Source: Rhizobium sp. BK376 (GTDB lineage: Bacteria; Pseudomonadota; Alphaproteobacteria; Rhizobiales; Rhizobiaceae). From it: a stretch of 64,000 nucleotides of DNA. The notes under the pieces are model-generated. The model had not been told where the DNA came from. It saw nothing but the letters and a program-made list of their open reading frames with translations, and did no database searches. The stretch covers positions 558,001 through 622,000 of the forward strand of contig NZ_SLZG01000001.1 of the NCBI RefSeq assembly GCF_004341625.1. The letters are read 5' to 3'. Below, in pieces: positions 36,425 to 44,151 of this stretch. The position numbers and the translations under genes are program-made. Numbering within the stretch: the stretch's first letter is position 1; every line of letters starts with the position of its first letter.

Positions 36425-37582
36425 TCAATAACCCACTGCCTGGCGCTTTTCCTCATCCGTCAGGAAGTCGGCATTGCCGACCCGCGTCCAGAGCTCGCTG
36501 CGCTCGGCGGCAAGCCCGGCGATCTGGTCGAGGTCGGGGGTGAGCTTCAGCACCTCGCCATAAGCACCTGAGAACCAGGCGGAAAGTGCCGCTGCCGTGC
36601 GGGTGAGCAGCGGCAGGACGGTCAGGCGGTAGAAGGCGCGGTTGGCCTCCTGGTAGTTGGCATAGGTGTTGTCGCCAGGAATGCCGAGCAGCATGGGCGG
36701 CACGCCGAAGGCGAGCGCTATGTCACGCGCCGCACCGTTGCGCGCCTCGACGAAATCCATGTCCTTCGGCGAAAGCCCCATCGACTTCCAGTCGAGCCCA
36801 CCCTCGAGCAACAGAGGCCGGCCGGCGCGCATCGGGCCGGAATAGCCGTCGTCGAGCTCCTGCTTCAGCCGCTGATATTGATCAGGCGAAAGATTGCCGC
36901 CTTCCTTCGGTTGGTAGACGAGCGCACCCGACGGCCGGGCGGAATTGTCGAGCAGCGCCTTGTTCCAGGTGGCCGCAGAATTGTGCAGGTCGAGCGCTAC
37001 CTGGGCTGCGGCGAGCGGCGGGAAGCCGAGATGGTCGTCGAGCGGATGGAAGAGCTTCAGGTGCAGCAGCGCCAGCCCTTCCGCCTCCGCCGGAAACCGC
37101 CGGACGAGCCCACCGGCGCGATATTCATAGGCCTCCGGCCAGCCGTCCCGACCCTCGATGACGCCGATGCGATCCGGCCGCAGCAGGTGCAACTCACGCA
37201 GCTCGGAGCCGACCGTGAGCGGCTCGACATAGGCATTGCCTGATAGCAGCAGGTGGCCATAGAGCGCCTCGAAGAAATCCGGGCCGCCCATGCGGGCGTT
37301 CGGCTGGCGCATCAGGGACAGCAGCGGATGATCCGGGAGTTCACGGTCGCCGACATAGAGCAGCCAGACGACCGAAGCAGCGGCCTCCGCGACCAGCCGC
37401 ACCGAGCGATGGGCGACCGGATTGCGCATGAAGCCCTCGCGGGCAAGGGCCGAATAGGAGCGGCCAGTCCACTGCGCCCTGCCCTCGCCGGCGAGCGCCA
37501 CAAGACCGCCCGATGCCTTGGTTTCGGGCATGGCTTTGCGGCCCGCCGTGGTGCGCCACGGCAGAGAAAAACGGATTTTCAT
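36425..37582 (-). CDS. GTA gp3, portal protein (HK97 family)
   Basis: The dodecameric portal through which DNA enters the head; 385 residues. ATG 37582 has AAGGGAG in front. The block with NPVAHRSVRLVAEAAASV and the motif ARMGGPDFFEALYGHLLLSGNAY (residues about 108-130) are typical of HK97-family portals. The GIPGDNTYANYQEANRAFYR motif near residue 310 is the most conserved one. It is intact. The carbonic anhydrase gene lies downstream of it and a mixed block of small genes lies upstream. Confidence 0.95.
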   Translation of the reverse strand: MKIRFSLPWRTTAGRKAMPETKASGGLVALAGEGRAQWTGRSYSALAREGFMRNPVAHRSVRLVAEAAASVVWLLYVGDRELPDHPLLSLMRQPNARMGGPDFFEALYGHLLLSGNAYVEPLTVGSELRELHLLRPDRIGVIEGRDGWPEAYEYRAGGLVRRFPAEAEGLALLHLKLFHPLDDHLGFPPLAAAQVALDLHNSAATWNKALLDNSARPSGALVYQPKEGGNLSPDQYQRLKQELDDGYSGPMRAGRPLLLEGGLDWKSMGLSPKDMDFVEARNGAARDIALAFGVPPMLLGIPGDNTYANYQEANRAFYRLTVLPLLTRTAAALSAWFSGAYGEVLKLTPDLDQIAGLAAERSELWTRVGNADFLTDEEKRQAVGY

Positions 37583-37737
37583 GTTGGGCTCCCTTGGCGT
37601 TTCTCTTAAAGGGCGTGCTCTGCCTCGACTTAGGTTTTTGCCGGCGACCTTCATTTCGCCTGTGACTACGAGGACGATGGAAACGGGTTGCAGCCGCTGA
37701 TATGTCTTTTCGGACTTGGGAAGCAGAGGAGATCGTA

Positions 37738-37971
37738 ATGCCGAAATTCACTGTCAGCATCGAATTGGAGATCGTTGCCGACGACGAAGCCCATGCTGCC
37801 GCGCTTGGCTACAGGGCTCTGAGCGACAACCCTCCTCCGCTCGCCTACACCGTGACCAATGCCAATGGACAGAGCAAAGACATCATGGTGGATAGAGAAG
37901 CCGCTGAAATGTTCAGAGAGACCGACGACACGTTCAAGATTGCCGACAGCCTGTTTTCGGTCTTCAAATAA
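37738..37971 (+). CDS. Hypothetical small protein
   Basis: A 77-residue protein starting at ATG 37738 with GAGGAG eight bases upstream. It begins PKFTVSIELEIVADDEAHAAALGYRAL, of which only the mixed beta/alpha character can be read; the rest is acidic. It looks cytoplasmic. It runs opposite to the GTA genes, between the portal and a DUF805 gene. No family is recognised. Codon use looks normal for the region. Confidence 0.7.
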   Translation: MPKFTVSIELEIVADDEAHAAALGYRALSDNPPPLAYTVTNANGQSKDIMVDREAAEMFRETDDTFKIADSLFSVFK

Positions 37972-38043
37972 AAGCGATAGTAGCAGTCGCGCCTTCAATC
38001 AAAGACGTCACGCGACCCCGCCCCTCGTTCCGATTGTGGCAGA

Positions 38044-38436
38044 TCAACTCCGAACGAAGCCGGAGGAAGGCATGGGAGCATCCGAACCTGACTGCGGGCC
38101 AAACCGATTTGATCCCGGCGTCGAACGAGAGCAGAGGAAGACCAGAATTGTGATCGTCCCAACGATCGGGACAAGCATAAAAAAGTACCATGCGCCAGTG
38201 CGATCGGTATCGTGAAGGCGACGAACGAAAACTGCGAGCGACGGAAGACAATGTATCAGCCCAACGAGAGTGCCGATGATCATGAAGCGCGGCCTGCCGG
38301 CCCAGAGAACGGTGTCCAGGCCCCATGACCCCATGTTGAGGAGCGTCGAAACAAGCATGAACATCCAGAATTCAGATCTGGTGGCTCGACCGCTGAAGGT
38401 CGCGTATTTCGACATCGCCGCAATATAGGAATGCAT
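38044..38436 (-). CDS. DUF805 inner-membrane protein
   Basis: A 130-residue membrane protein of the DUF805 family. The signature FSGRATRSEFW is at about 14-25, and VRRLHDTDRTGAWYF is near 71-85. Three or four helices are visible, and the tail PGSNRFGP is typical. The ATG at 38436 has GGGGAAGA upstream. The function of the family is unknown. It belongs to the mixed block between portal and terminase and is not a particle gene. Confidence 0.85.
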   Translation of the reverse strand: MHSYIAAMSKYATFSGRATRSEFWMFMLVSTLLNMGSWGLDTVLWAGRPRFMIIGTLVGLIHCLPSLAVFVRRLHDTDRTGAWYFFMLVPIVGTITILVFLCSRSTPGSNRFGPQSGSDAPMPSSGFVRS

Positions 38437-38632
38437 CAAATCTTCCCCTGCTTCGGGTGTTAACCCATTAACTTCTGATGCAACCTATTGCAGATTTTTG
38501 TGAAAGTCGTCAGCAACTCTCGCGAAAGCCGAATATTTCCCTACAATGGTGATGCGACCTCGGCGAGTGGTTATAGTGTAGCGGAAGATTGTCGACCCAA
38601 AAGTGCTGCCTTCTCGGCCACATAGCCGGATC

Positions 38633-38926
38633 TCAGTGCAGCTCATTCAAAATATTGCGGCAGCTTTTCATCAATTCCAGGATATTTTCCTCGGTTAAAA
38701 GATGAGTTCGAGCGACTTCATCAGCCACGTACGCGAATAATATTTTCTTTTGGAAATCTGCTTCGCAAACGACGCTTATCGTCGCGTATTCTTTCTCTTT
38801 TTTGTCTATCAGATATTCTTTTCTTAAAAACTCGTACCCATAGAATGGGAAAACACTTCTGACCAAGCGTTTTAGCATCTTCGGCTCACTTCCATACTGG
38901 ATGTAAAGTTCGATGATGACCTTCAA
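38633..38926 (-). CDS. AT-rich hypothetical protein
   Basis: A 97-residue Lys/Glu/Tyr-rich cytoplasmic protein. No family is recognised. The only permissible start is TTG 38926, without a visible Shine-Dalgarno, so the real start may differ. Base composition is far more AT-rich than in the neighbours (reading, for example, ILFAYVADEV and KKEKEYATISV), which suggests recent transfer. It lies within the block that splits the GTA portal and terminase genes. Confidence 0.5.
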   Translation of the reverse strand: MKVIIELYIQYGSEPKMLKRLVRSVFPFYGYEFLRKEYLIDKKEKEYATISVVCEADFQKKILFAYVADEVARTHLLTEENILELMKSCRNILNELH

Positions 38927-38973
38927 TTCAAAATTTTACTACCATGAATTGGGAAACGGCAGGAGTTTAACCT

Positions 38974-39279
38974 CTAGATCCGCGTCCTTACCGCCTTGTC
39001 CGTATCATAGTCAGCGGCATAGCGCATTTCGCGGATGGGGCGGACGCGGGAGGTGGAGAGCTGGTAGTTCGGATGGGCCTTATAGGCGGCAAGTGCTTCC
39101 TCGTCGTCGAACTCGCCATAGACGACGAGATCGATCTCGGTGCCGAACTGGTCGGTCTTGACGTTGGTGCCGATCTCCAGCAGCCGCGCATGGGGGATTT
39201 CCGTCAGGATCGACAGGCCGGCGCGCACCTCGTCGAGATTGGCGCTCGATGCGGTGAAGAAGACGATATGGCGGATCAT
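38974..39279 (-). CDS. Dabb (stress-responsive A/B barrel) domain protein
   Basis: A 101-residue protein with the dimeric alpha/beta barrel pattern. It begins MIRHIVFFTAS, and FDDEEALAAYKAHPNYQ is the family block near residues 58-74. It is cytoplasmic. ATG 39279 is preferred to the longer frame. Members are often small stress-related or polyketide-like enzymes, but no specific reaction can be assigned. It lies just downstream of the endolysin-like gene and is transcribed in the same direction. Confidence 0.8.
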   Translation of the reverse strand: MIRHIVFFTASSANLDEVRAGLSILTEIPHARLLEIGTNVKTDQFGTEIDLVVYGEFDDEEALAAYKAHPNYQLSTSRVRPIREMRYAADYDTDKAVRTRI

Positions 39280-39354
39280 GGCGACGCTCCCGGAATGCAG
39301 ATGTCGCTGCGCGATATCACGCCGGTCCGGGCAGTTCAACGATCGAGCTACAGG

Positions 39355-39999
39355 TCACACCGTATAGCTGATCGCGGCATAGTAGGCTTTCGCGTCCACG
39401 GCGACCCGGTCGCCGGGCTCGCCGGGATTGACGATGCCGCGGGCGCCGACCCAATTCGCGGTCGTTCCCTTGAAGTAGTCGGACAGCTTCTTGCCGGTGA
39501 ATTTTCCGTTGATCATGCCGTCGAACAGGATGTCGACCGCCTTTGCAGGTTTGAGCGCATCGGTCGGCGTCGCGATACCGAATTTGGCATAATTCGCCTT
39601 ACCGGTGATCTGCACCAGGCCGCGACCGCGATAGCGCCAGCCGTCACCGCTCTCCTCGTTGCCGTTTCCGATCTTATTTGCGTAGGCTCGGTTGGCGATC
39701 CTCTCCGGCTGGTGCGCATAGTCTTCGGCCTGCGCCACGGTGAACTTCGCCGGGAAGACCTGGCGCAGCCGCTGCGCACTGTAATTCATGTTCTCTTCGA
39801 TCGGCTGCATGCCGGCACCGGCCTCGCGGTGAGCGGTCCCCATGATATAAGCGAGCCAGCGGTCGTCACTCGCCGAATATCTGGCCTCCCATTCGTCAAG
39901 AATGGCCTCATGGCCATCCACCTGCTGTTGGTTGAGGCCGTTCGGATAGAGCCTGTCATGCAGGTGGTCGAAGAAGAAATCCCGGTTGATCTTGCTCAT
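39355..39999 (-). CDS. GH19 chitinase-like endolysin
   Basis: A muramidase-like lysin of 214 residues of the glycoside hydrolase 19 type found in phages. The catalytic Glu59 is in GTAHREAGAGMQP, with a second acidic pair (68-69) in IEENMNYSAQ. GWRYRGRGLVQITGKANYAKFG is the well-known block near residue 118. ATG 39999 has GAGGAA upstream. No signal peptide is seen, so it needs a holin or spanin to leave the cell. With the holin-like protein at the other end of the cluster it could release GTA particles. Confidence 0.88.
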   Translation of the reverse strand: MSKINRDFFFDHLHDRLYPNGLNQQQVDGHEAILDEWEARYSASDDRWLAYIMGTAHREAGAGMQPIEENMNYSAQRLRQVFPAKFTVAQAEDYAHQPERIANRAYANKIGNGNEESGDGWRYRGRGLVQITGKANYAKFGIATPTDALKPAKAVDILFDGMINGKFTGKKLSDYFKGTTANWVGARGIVNPGEPGDRVAVDAKAYYAAISYTV

Positions 40000-40348
40000 G
40001 CTTCGTTCCTCACAGCTGTCAAAGGCAGAACGCAAAAGTCGCAGGCTGCGCGGAAATTCGCGCCTCGTTTTCGCATTGCTCTTGATCGGTTTCATCCCCT
40101 TGGGCACGCCTTCCGGCGCCGCCAATTCGATTGTATATTTTTAAGATACAACCCGAAAGCAACCCAGGTGTTACATGGCTGAACACACCGAATGGGCGTT
40201 TACTAATCCAAAAGATTATTTTCTTTCAATCGTTTAAAATAAATTCAATCGTTTAAAGTTTAGTAGACCCTGATTTACAATTCAGTTTCCATGTGGAACC
40301 TTCGTGCTCGTTCGACGTTTCGTCGCCGTCCAATCAAGAGAGGATCAC
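40000..40348. other. Intergenic stretch with twin direct repeats
   Basis: These 349 bases contain no gene I believe in. They are AT-rich from about 40130 onward and hold the two 14-base direct repeats at 40225-40257 and the ribosome site of the small gene at 40349. Confidence 0.5.
40225..40257 (+). repeat. Two perfect 14-base direct repeats, period 19
   Basis: TTCAATCGTTTAAA occurs at 40225-40238 and again at 40244-40257. The spacing of 19 bases is close to two helical turns, as in tandem operator sites. They lie 92 bases before the 44-codon gene and could be its control region. Confidence 0.55.
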
Positions 40349-40483
40349 ATGCAAAAACAGACTGCACCGCAGCCCACCATTCCCCAGCATGTCGTCGAGC
40401 GCATGGAAGACGAATGGCGCCAGATGCGGCCTGTCCGCGAGACACCTCCTGCCAAGCCGGCACCGCAGCAACCGGCCGAATAA
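40349..40483 (+). CDS. 44-residue Pro/Gln-rich small protein
   Basis: ATG 40349 follows GAGAGGA at good spacing, and the frame runs to TAA 40483. The peptide is hydrophilic: QHVVERMEDEWRQM in the middle looks like an amphipathic helix, and the tail is rich in Pro, Ala and Gln. There is no signal or membrane segment. It converges with the terminase gene, ending 17 bases from it. No family is recognised. It is short, but the ribosome site and the upstream repeats support it. Confidence 0.6.
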   Translation: MQKQTAPQPTIPQHVVERMEDEWRQMRPVRETPPAKPAPQQPAE

Positions 40484-40500
40484 TCGCCGGATCACCCGGA

Positions 40501-42063
40501 TCAAATGCCCCGTACGCGGGGCTCTCCATTTCCCTCCAGCATCAGTGCCGTCAGCGCCCAGACCAGGGCATCCAGCCGGTCGGGCGACCGGCCTAAGGAC
40601 AATCCGTCCGGGCCGAAATCGCACATCTGGTCTTCCAGAGCCGTAAACCGCGCCGCATGGGCCACCCGGCCCTGCTCGTAGAGCGCTGCAACCGGCTCGG
40701 CCCGCAGGAATTTTCCCCGTGTGGCCCTGACCGTCGAAACCGGCAGGACGGCGTCGACGCTTCTGAGCATCGCCGCCACCATATCGCCGCCCTGGTTGAT
40801 CTCGGCGACGACCCGGTCGGCATCGAAGCGGCGATAGGCGCGCACCACGGCCGCCGCCCAGGCGGCTGGGCTTGCGCCCTCCACTGAGCAATCCGCCAAG
40901 ACAACCGCCCGGCCGGAAGCTTCCAGTCCAGCGACGACAATACCGCAGCACGATTGCGCGCCGGCAGCCGCCGGCGGGTCGACCGCGACGACGATGCGTC
41001 TGAGCGCGCCGGCAAAGCGGATCGTGACCGCCTCGATGGCCTCGCGCTTCCACAGCGCATCCTCGCGATCCTCGATCAGCTCGCCGTCCAGTTCCTGCCG
41101 GCCGAGCCGGGTGCCGCCATAGCGGGCGGAGAGCGCATCGATGAAGCCGGGCGCCAGGTTATCAGTATTCGACAGCGTGCTCATGCGGGTCAGCCGCGTT
41201 CCGCCATCGGCCATCAACCCTTTCAGCAGCGGCACCGGCCTTGGCGTCGTCGTCACCAGTTGGCGCGGCGCCGTCCCCAGTCGCAGGCCGAATTGCAGCA
41301 TGTCCCAGGTCTCCTGCCCGTGCTTCCATTTGGCAAGTTCGTCGCACCAGGCGAAATGAAACTGCGGCCCGCGCAGGCTCTCGGGATCTTCCGACGAAAA
41401 GAGCTGCGCCACCGCGCCGTTCGGCCAGACGAGCCGGCGGCGCGAGATTTCGAATTCCGGTCTCTTTGGCCCGGCGATTCGGCAGATGCCCGAGACGCCG
41501 TCGATCATCACCTCGCGGGCGTCACCGAGCGTTTCGGCGACAAGCGCGATGCGCAGATCCGATCGTTCCCCGGCGCTGGCGATCGCCTGCACCCATTCGG
41601 CGCCGGCCCTCGTCTTGCCGGAACCGCGACCGCCGAGGATGAGCCAGGTGCGCCAGTCACCCTTGGGAGGCTGCTGATCCAAACGGCCGGCAATGCTCCA
41701 TTCCCTCGGCGAATGATCGACATGGGCCATAGCGGCGACCGTATCGGCGATCTCGGCATCCAGCGACGATCCGTTTTGCTGCGAACCATCGGACGAAAGA
41801 TGGGTCCCCGCCATCGGATCGTTACTCTCACCTATGGTGCTGTCGATCGCGGCCGGCGGGAGCGGTTCACGCTCCATGTCCGCTGCCAGCTTCCGGCCGG
41901 AATTCAGTCCTGCATTCGCCTGCCGGCGCAGGCTGTCGATTGTGTTCATTCGCGCTTCATAGGCATCAAGACATTCTCGCAGCCGCCGAAGCAGCTCATC
42001 GGTCGAACGGTGTTTGAGCGGCGGGCGTTCGGATGGCAGGCGGGCCGGTGTCGGCAATTGCAT
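40501..42063 (-). CDS. GTA gp2, large terminase subunit
   Basis: The DNA-packaging motor and nuclease; 520 residues from ATG 42063. Walker A GGRGSGKT is at 144-151, and the Walker B end with catalytic Glu, FAWCDE, is at about 237-242. The C-terminal nuclease part has AVDPPAAAG and later DALVWALTALM. The start is uncertain: ATGs at 42093, 42063 and 41949 are all in frame, and none has a strong Shine-Dalgarno. I chose 42063 because helical coding-like sequence (DELLRRLRECLDAYEARM) runs from just after it. This gives about 100 residues more than a minimal GTA terminase. It overlaps the gp1-like gene by 68 bases. Confidence 0.88.
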   Translation of the reverse strand: MQLPTPARLPSERPPLKHRSTDELLRRLRECLDAYEARMNTIDSLRRQANAGLNSGRKLAADMEREPLPPAAIDSTIGESNDPMAGTHLSSDGSQQNGSSLDAEIADTVAAMAHVDHSPREWSIAGRLDQQPPKGDWRTWLILGGRGSGKTRAGAEWVQAIASAGERSDLRIALVAETLGDAREVMIDGVSGICRIAGPKRPEFEISRRRLVWPNGAVAQLFSSEDPESLRGPQFHFAWCDELAKWKHGQETWDMLQFGLRLGTAPRQLVTTTPRPVPLLKGLMADGGTRLTRMSTLSNTDNLAPGFIDALSARYGGTRLGRQELDGELIEDREDALWKREAIEAVTIRFAGALRRIVVAVDPPAAAGAQSCCGIVVAGLEASGRAVVLADCSVEGASPAAWAAAVVRAYRRFDADRVVAEINQGGDMVAAMLRSVDAVLPVSTVRATRGKFLRAEPVAALYEQGRVAHAARFTALEDQMCDFGPDGLSLGRSPDRLDALVWALTALMLEGNGEPRVRGI

Positions 42064-42631
42064 CGTCCGGTCCGGATTGCCCTTCAGCGCCATCCCCTGC
42101 CCGGGCGCTAGCAATGTGCTCACGCTGCTTGACAATCGCGTCCACGCGCTCCTGGACCCGTTTCTCGATGAGCTCCATGAGAAGCCGTTTCTTTTCCTCA
42201 TATCCCAGGCTGTCGGCATTGCGCTCCGCCTCCATCTCGCGGTCGCGCGCCAGCTGTCGCTGCAGCGCATCGACCTTTTCCAGCGTGCGCACGATCAGCG
42301 ACATGGCGTCCGTCGCCGCCTTGATATCTGCGCGGGCAAGCTTTGCCGCCGCGTCGTCCGCATCGGGTCCGCAGAGCAGCTCGGCCGTGGCCCGGAGCTT
42401 GCGGAAATGATCGAACTGCTCGCGCATCTCGCGCGTCATATCGTTGAGGAGAAGTCGCAGGTCTTCGGGCGGCACATCCGCTGATTTCGTTTCCAGAAGG
42501 ATATCAGCTGCCTGCCGACGACATTCCGCCTCGCTCCAGCCGATCTCACCAGCTTCGAGCCACCCGTCATAGGCCGGTTTCTCCGGCCATGCGCCAAACA
42601 GCGCCGGATCGAAATTGTCGATACCCTGCAT
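41996..42631 (-). CDS. GTA gp1-like protein, candidate small terminase
   Basis: The first gene of the cluster; 211 residues, behind GGAGGG. The N-terminal third looks globular (GAWPEKPAYDGWLEAGEI). The middle (about 75-175) is a long charged coiled coil with ALQRQLARDREMEAERN. The tail is Pro-rich and disordered. Rhodobacter GTA has a small terminase at this place (gp1); that link is by position and by coiled-coil character only. The 3' end overlaps the terminase gene. Confidence 0.7.
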   Translation of the reverse strand: MQGIDNFDPALFGAWPEKPAYDGWLEAGEIGWSEAECRRQAADILLETKSADVPPEDLRLLLNDMTREMREQFDHFRKLRATAELLCGPDADDAAAKLARADIKAATDAMSLIVRTLEKVDALQRQLARDREMEAERNADSLGYEEKKRLLMELIEKRVQERVDAIVKQREHIASARAGDGAEGQSGPDDAIADTGPPAIRTPAAQTPFDR

Positions 42632-42934
42632 GAAACCCTCCGGACGCGGAAAGACGCCGCCAGCCCGAAAGCTGCGGAGACCACGGTCAACGATGTTCTG
42701 AAACTCAGCGGATGCGCGGCCTTACGGATCAGCTTCCCGAAACCAGGAAGCGATGCCCTGCAGCCGCAACTTTCCGACTATGCCTGAACCCTATCAAACC
42801 ACCGTCACGCCGTCAAGGATTATTTTCCTATCCTTGCGATTTTTCTTCCGACCGAAGTTCGAGCGGGGATCCCAGATGGGGATTATCGGCTCCGGCGGGC
42901 GACGCATCGGCCGCTTCCGCCGGAGCCGAGTTCG
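42632..42934. other. Intergenic stretch upstream of the GTA cluster
   Basis: This 303-base gap holds no gene. It should carry the promoter of the GTA operon (minus strand) and includes the inverted repeat at 42814-42836. I see no clear -35/-10 pair. Confidence 0.5.
42814..42836 (-). promoter_or_regulatory. Inverted repeat upstream of gp1, candidate operator
   Basis: CAAGGAT, a 9-base AT-rich spacer, then ATCCTTG form a perfect 7+7 inverted repeat. It lies 183 bases before the gp1-like start. There is no T-run after it on the minus strand, so it looks more like a protein-binding site than a terminator. Confidence 0.45.
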
Positions 42935-43315
42935 TCAAACCTGCTTGTCGATCTTTCTAAACTGCCTTGCGCCCTTCTTGTAATCCGGGCGCGGCGCGTC
43001 GGATTTGATATCGGTCAAGGCTACGTCGAAGCATTCGTCGAACAGGAACATGCGCCATTCCGAAACCGGCGGCATGCTGCTCTCACCATCCACCTGCCAG
43101 GCATTCATGGCCGACTTGAAGGCCGTCGTCGTTCCGACCGTGTGGACCTCCACCACGCGCGGCAGGCCCTCATAGGTCAGCGAGAGGCAGATCCCCTTTT
43201 CGATCGCCGAAATCGCCAACGCCTTATTCTGGGTGGCCTGCGCAAGGTTCTTGGGCTTGTAGTTCTTGATTTTGTGGGCGACTTCGCCAGCCCGGAAAGA
43301 TGATTGATTGGCCAC
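42935..43315 (-). CDS. Small WYL-like domain protein
   Basis: A 126-residue basic protein starting at GTG 43315, with AAGGAGAG eight bases upstream. The core LSLTYEGLPRVVEVHTVG and the end of the domain reading SEWRMFLFDECFDVALT resemble the beta-rich WYL ligand-binding fold, here without any DNA-binding domain. A conserved basic tail follows. It lies upstream of the GTA cluster on the same strand, 303 bases away. A regulatory link to the cluster is possible but not shown. Confidence 0.6.
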   Translation of the reverse strand: MANQSSFRAGEVAHKIKNYKPKNLAQATQNKALAISAIEKGICLSLTYEGLPRVVEVHTVGTTTAFKSAMNAWQVDGESSMPPVSEWRMFLFDECFDVALTDIKSDAPRPDYKKGARQFRKIDKQV

Positions 43316-43511
43316 GTTCTGCTCTCCTTCATAAACTGAAGGGATAGTTTATACGATTCTGACGGGGACGTACGGGGATAAAGGACGAGACTACTTTCCT
43401 ATCCGCCATTCGTTTTGATTAGACCCGCACCACCCGATCGCGCGATTGTGAGAGCTCCTTGCCCAGCGTATCGTGCCCCCGGTTTTTTCGCGACCATTGG
43501 GGGAATTCGAG

Positions 43512-44006
43512 ATGCGATCCAGTCATTTCATGGCAGCCATGCTGCTTGCTTCCTGCTGTCTTGGCGCCGCCTCCCTGCAGGCGGCCGAAAGCACTGTCGC
43601 GCGGGGCAAATATCTCGTGCAGGTCGGCGGCTGCGGTGATTGCCATACGCCCGGCTATTTCCTCGGCAAGGCCGACGAGAGCCGCTATCTCGGCGGTTCC
43701 GATGTCGGCTTCAAGATACCGCCTGGAACGTTCGTCGGCGCGAACCTGACGCCGGACAAGGAGACCGGGCTTGGCAGCTGGTCGGTCGAGCAGATCGTCA
43801 CCGCCATGACCAAGGGCCAGCGGCCGGACGGACGGATGCTGTCCGAGGTCATGCCGTGGCGCGACTTTGCCCATCTGACGCCTGCGGATGCCAAGTCGAT
43901 CGCCATGTACCTGAAATCGCTGCCGCCGGTGAACCACAAGGTCCCCGGCCCGCTCGGGCCGAACGAAAAGCCGGACTTTCCAGTGCTGACGGTGGTTGCG
44001 CCCTGA
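43512..44006 (+). CDS. Periplasmic class I cytochrome c
   Basis: A single-heme c-type cytochrome of 164 residues with a signal peptide (hydrophobic 7-22, cleavage near QAA-ES). ATG 43512 follows GGGGGAA. The heme motif CGDCH is at residues 41-45, and Met114 in SEVMPWRDF is the likely axial ligand. Such proteins are electron carriers, often partners of periplasmic dehydrogenases. It needs the CcmI/E/F/H machinery coded at about 13.7-17.8 kb. It precedes the repeat-peptide gene by 145 bases; the two are not obviously linked. Confidence 0.9.
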   Translation: MRSSHFMAAMLLASCCLGAASLQAAESTVARGKYLVQVGGCGDCHTPGYFLGKADESRYLGGSDVGFKIPPGTFVGANLTPDKETGLGSWSVEQIVTAMTKGQRPDGRMLSEVMPWRDFAHLTPADAKSIAMYLKSLPPVNHKVPGPLGPNEKPDFPVLTVVAP

Positions 44007-44151
44007 TATTGCGGAATGCCCTCATCAGCCTTGCAGCATTCGCTTGTGTCATTCAGGCGGTATGATAGGCTTCAAACGCAATGAGACGTTGCAACTAATT
44101 TCATTCCGAGTGAATTCCCGAGATTTTTTACACCCTTTAGAGGAGATATCC

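Noticed and set aside
38455..38475. CtrA site at GTTAACCCATTAAC
   Set aside because: The spacing between the two TTAA is five, not seven, and the neighbour is an unrelated DUF805 gene.
21581..42631. Ordinary prophage instead of a GTA
   Set aside because: There is no integrase, repressor, replication gene or attachment repeat, and the set of genes (GTA_gp10, DUF2163, DUF2460, TIM-barrel hub) is the GTA set.
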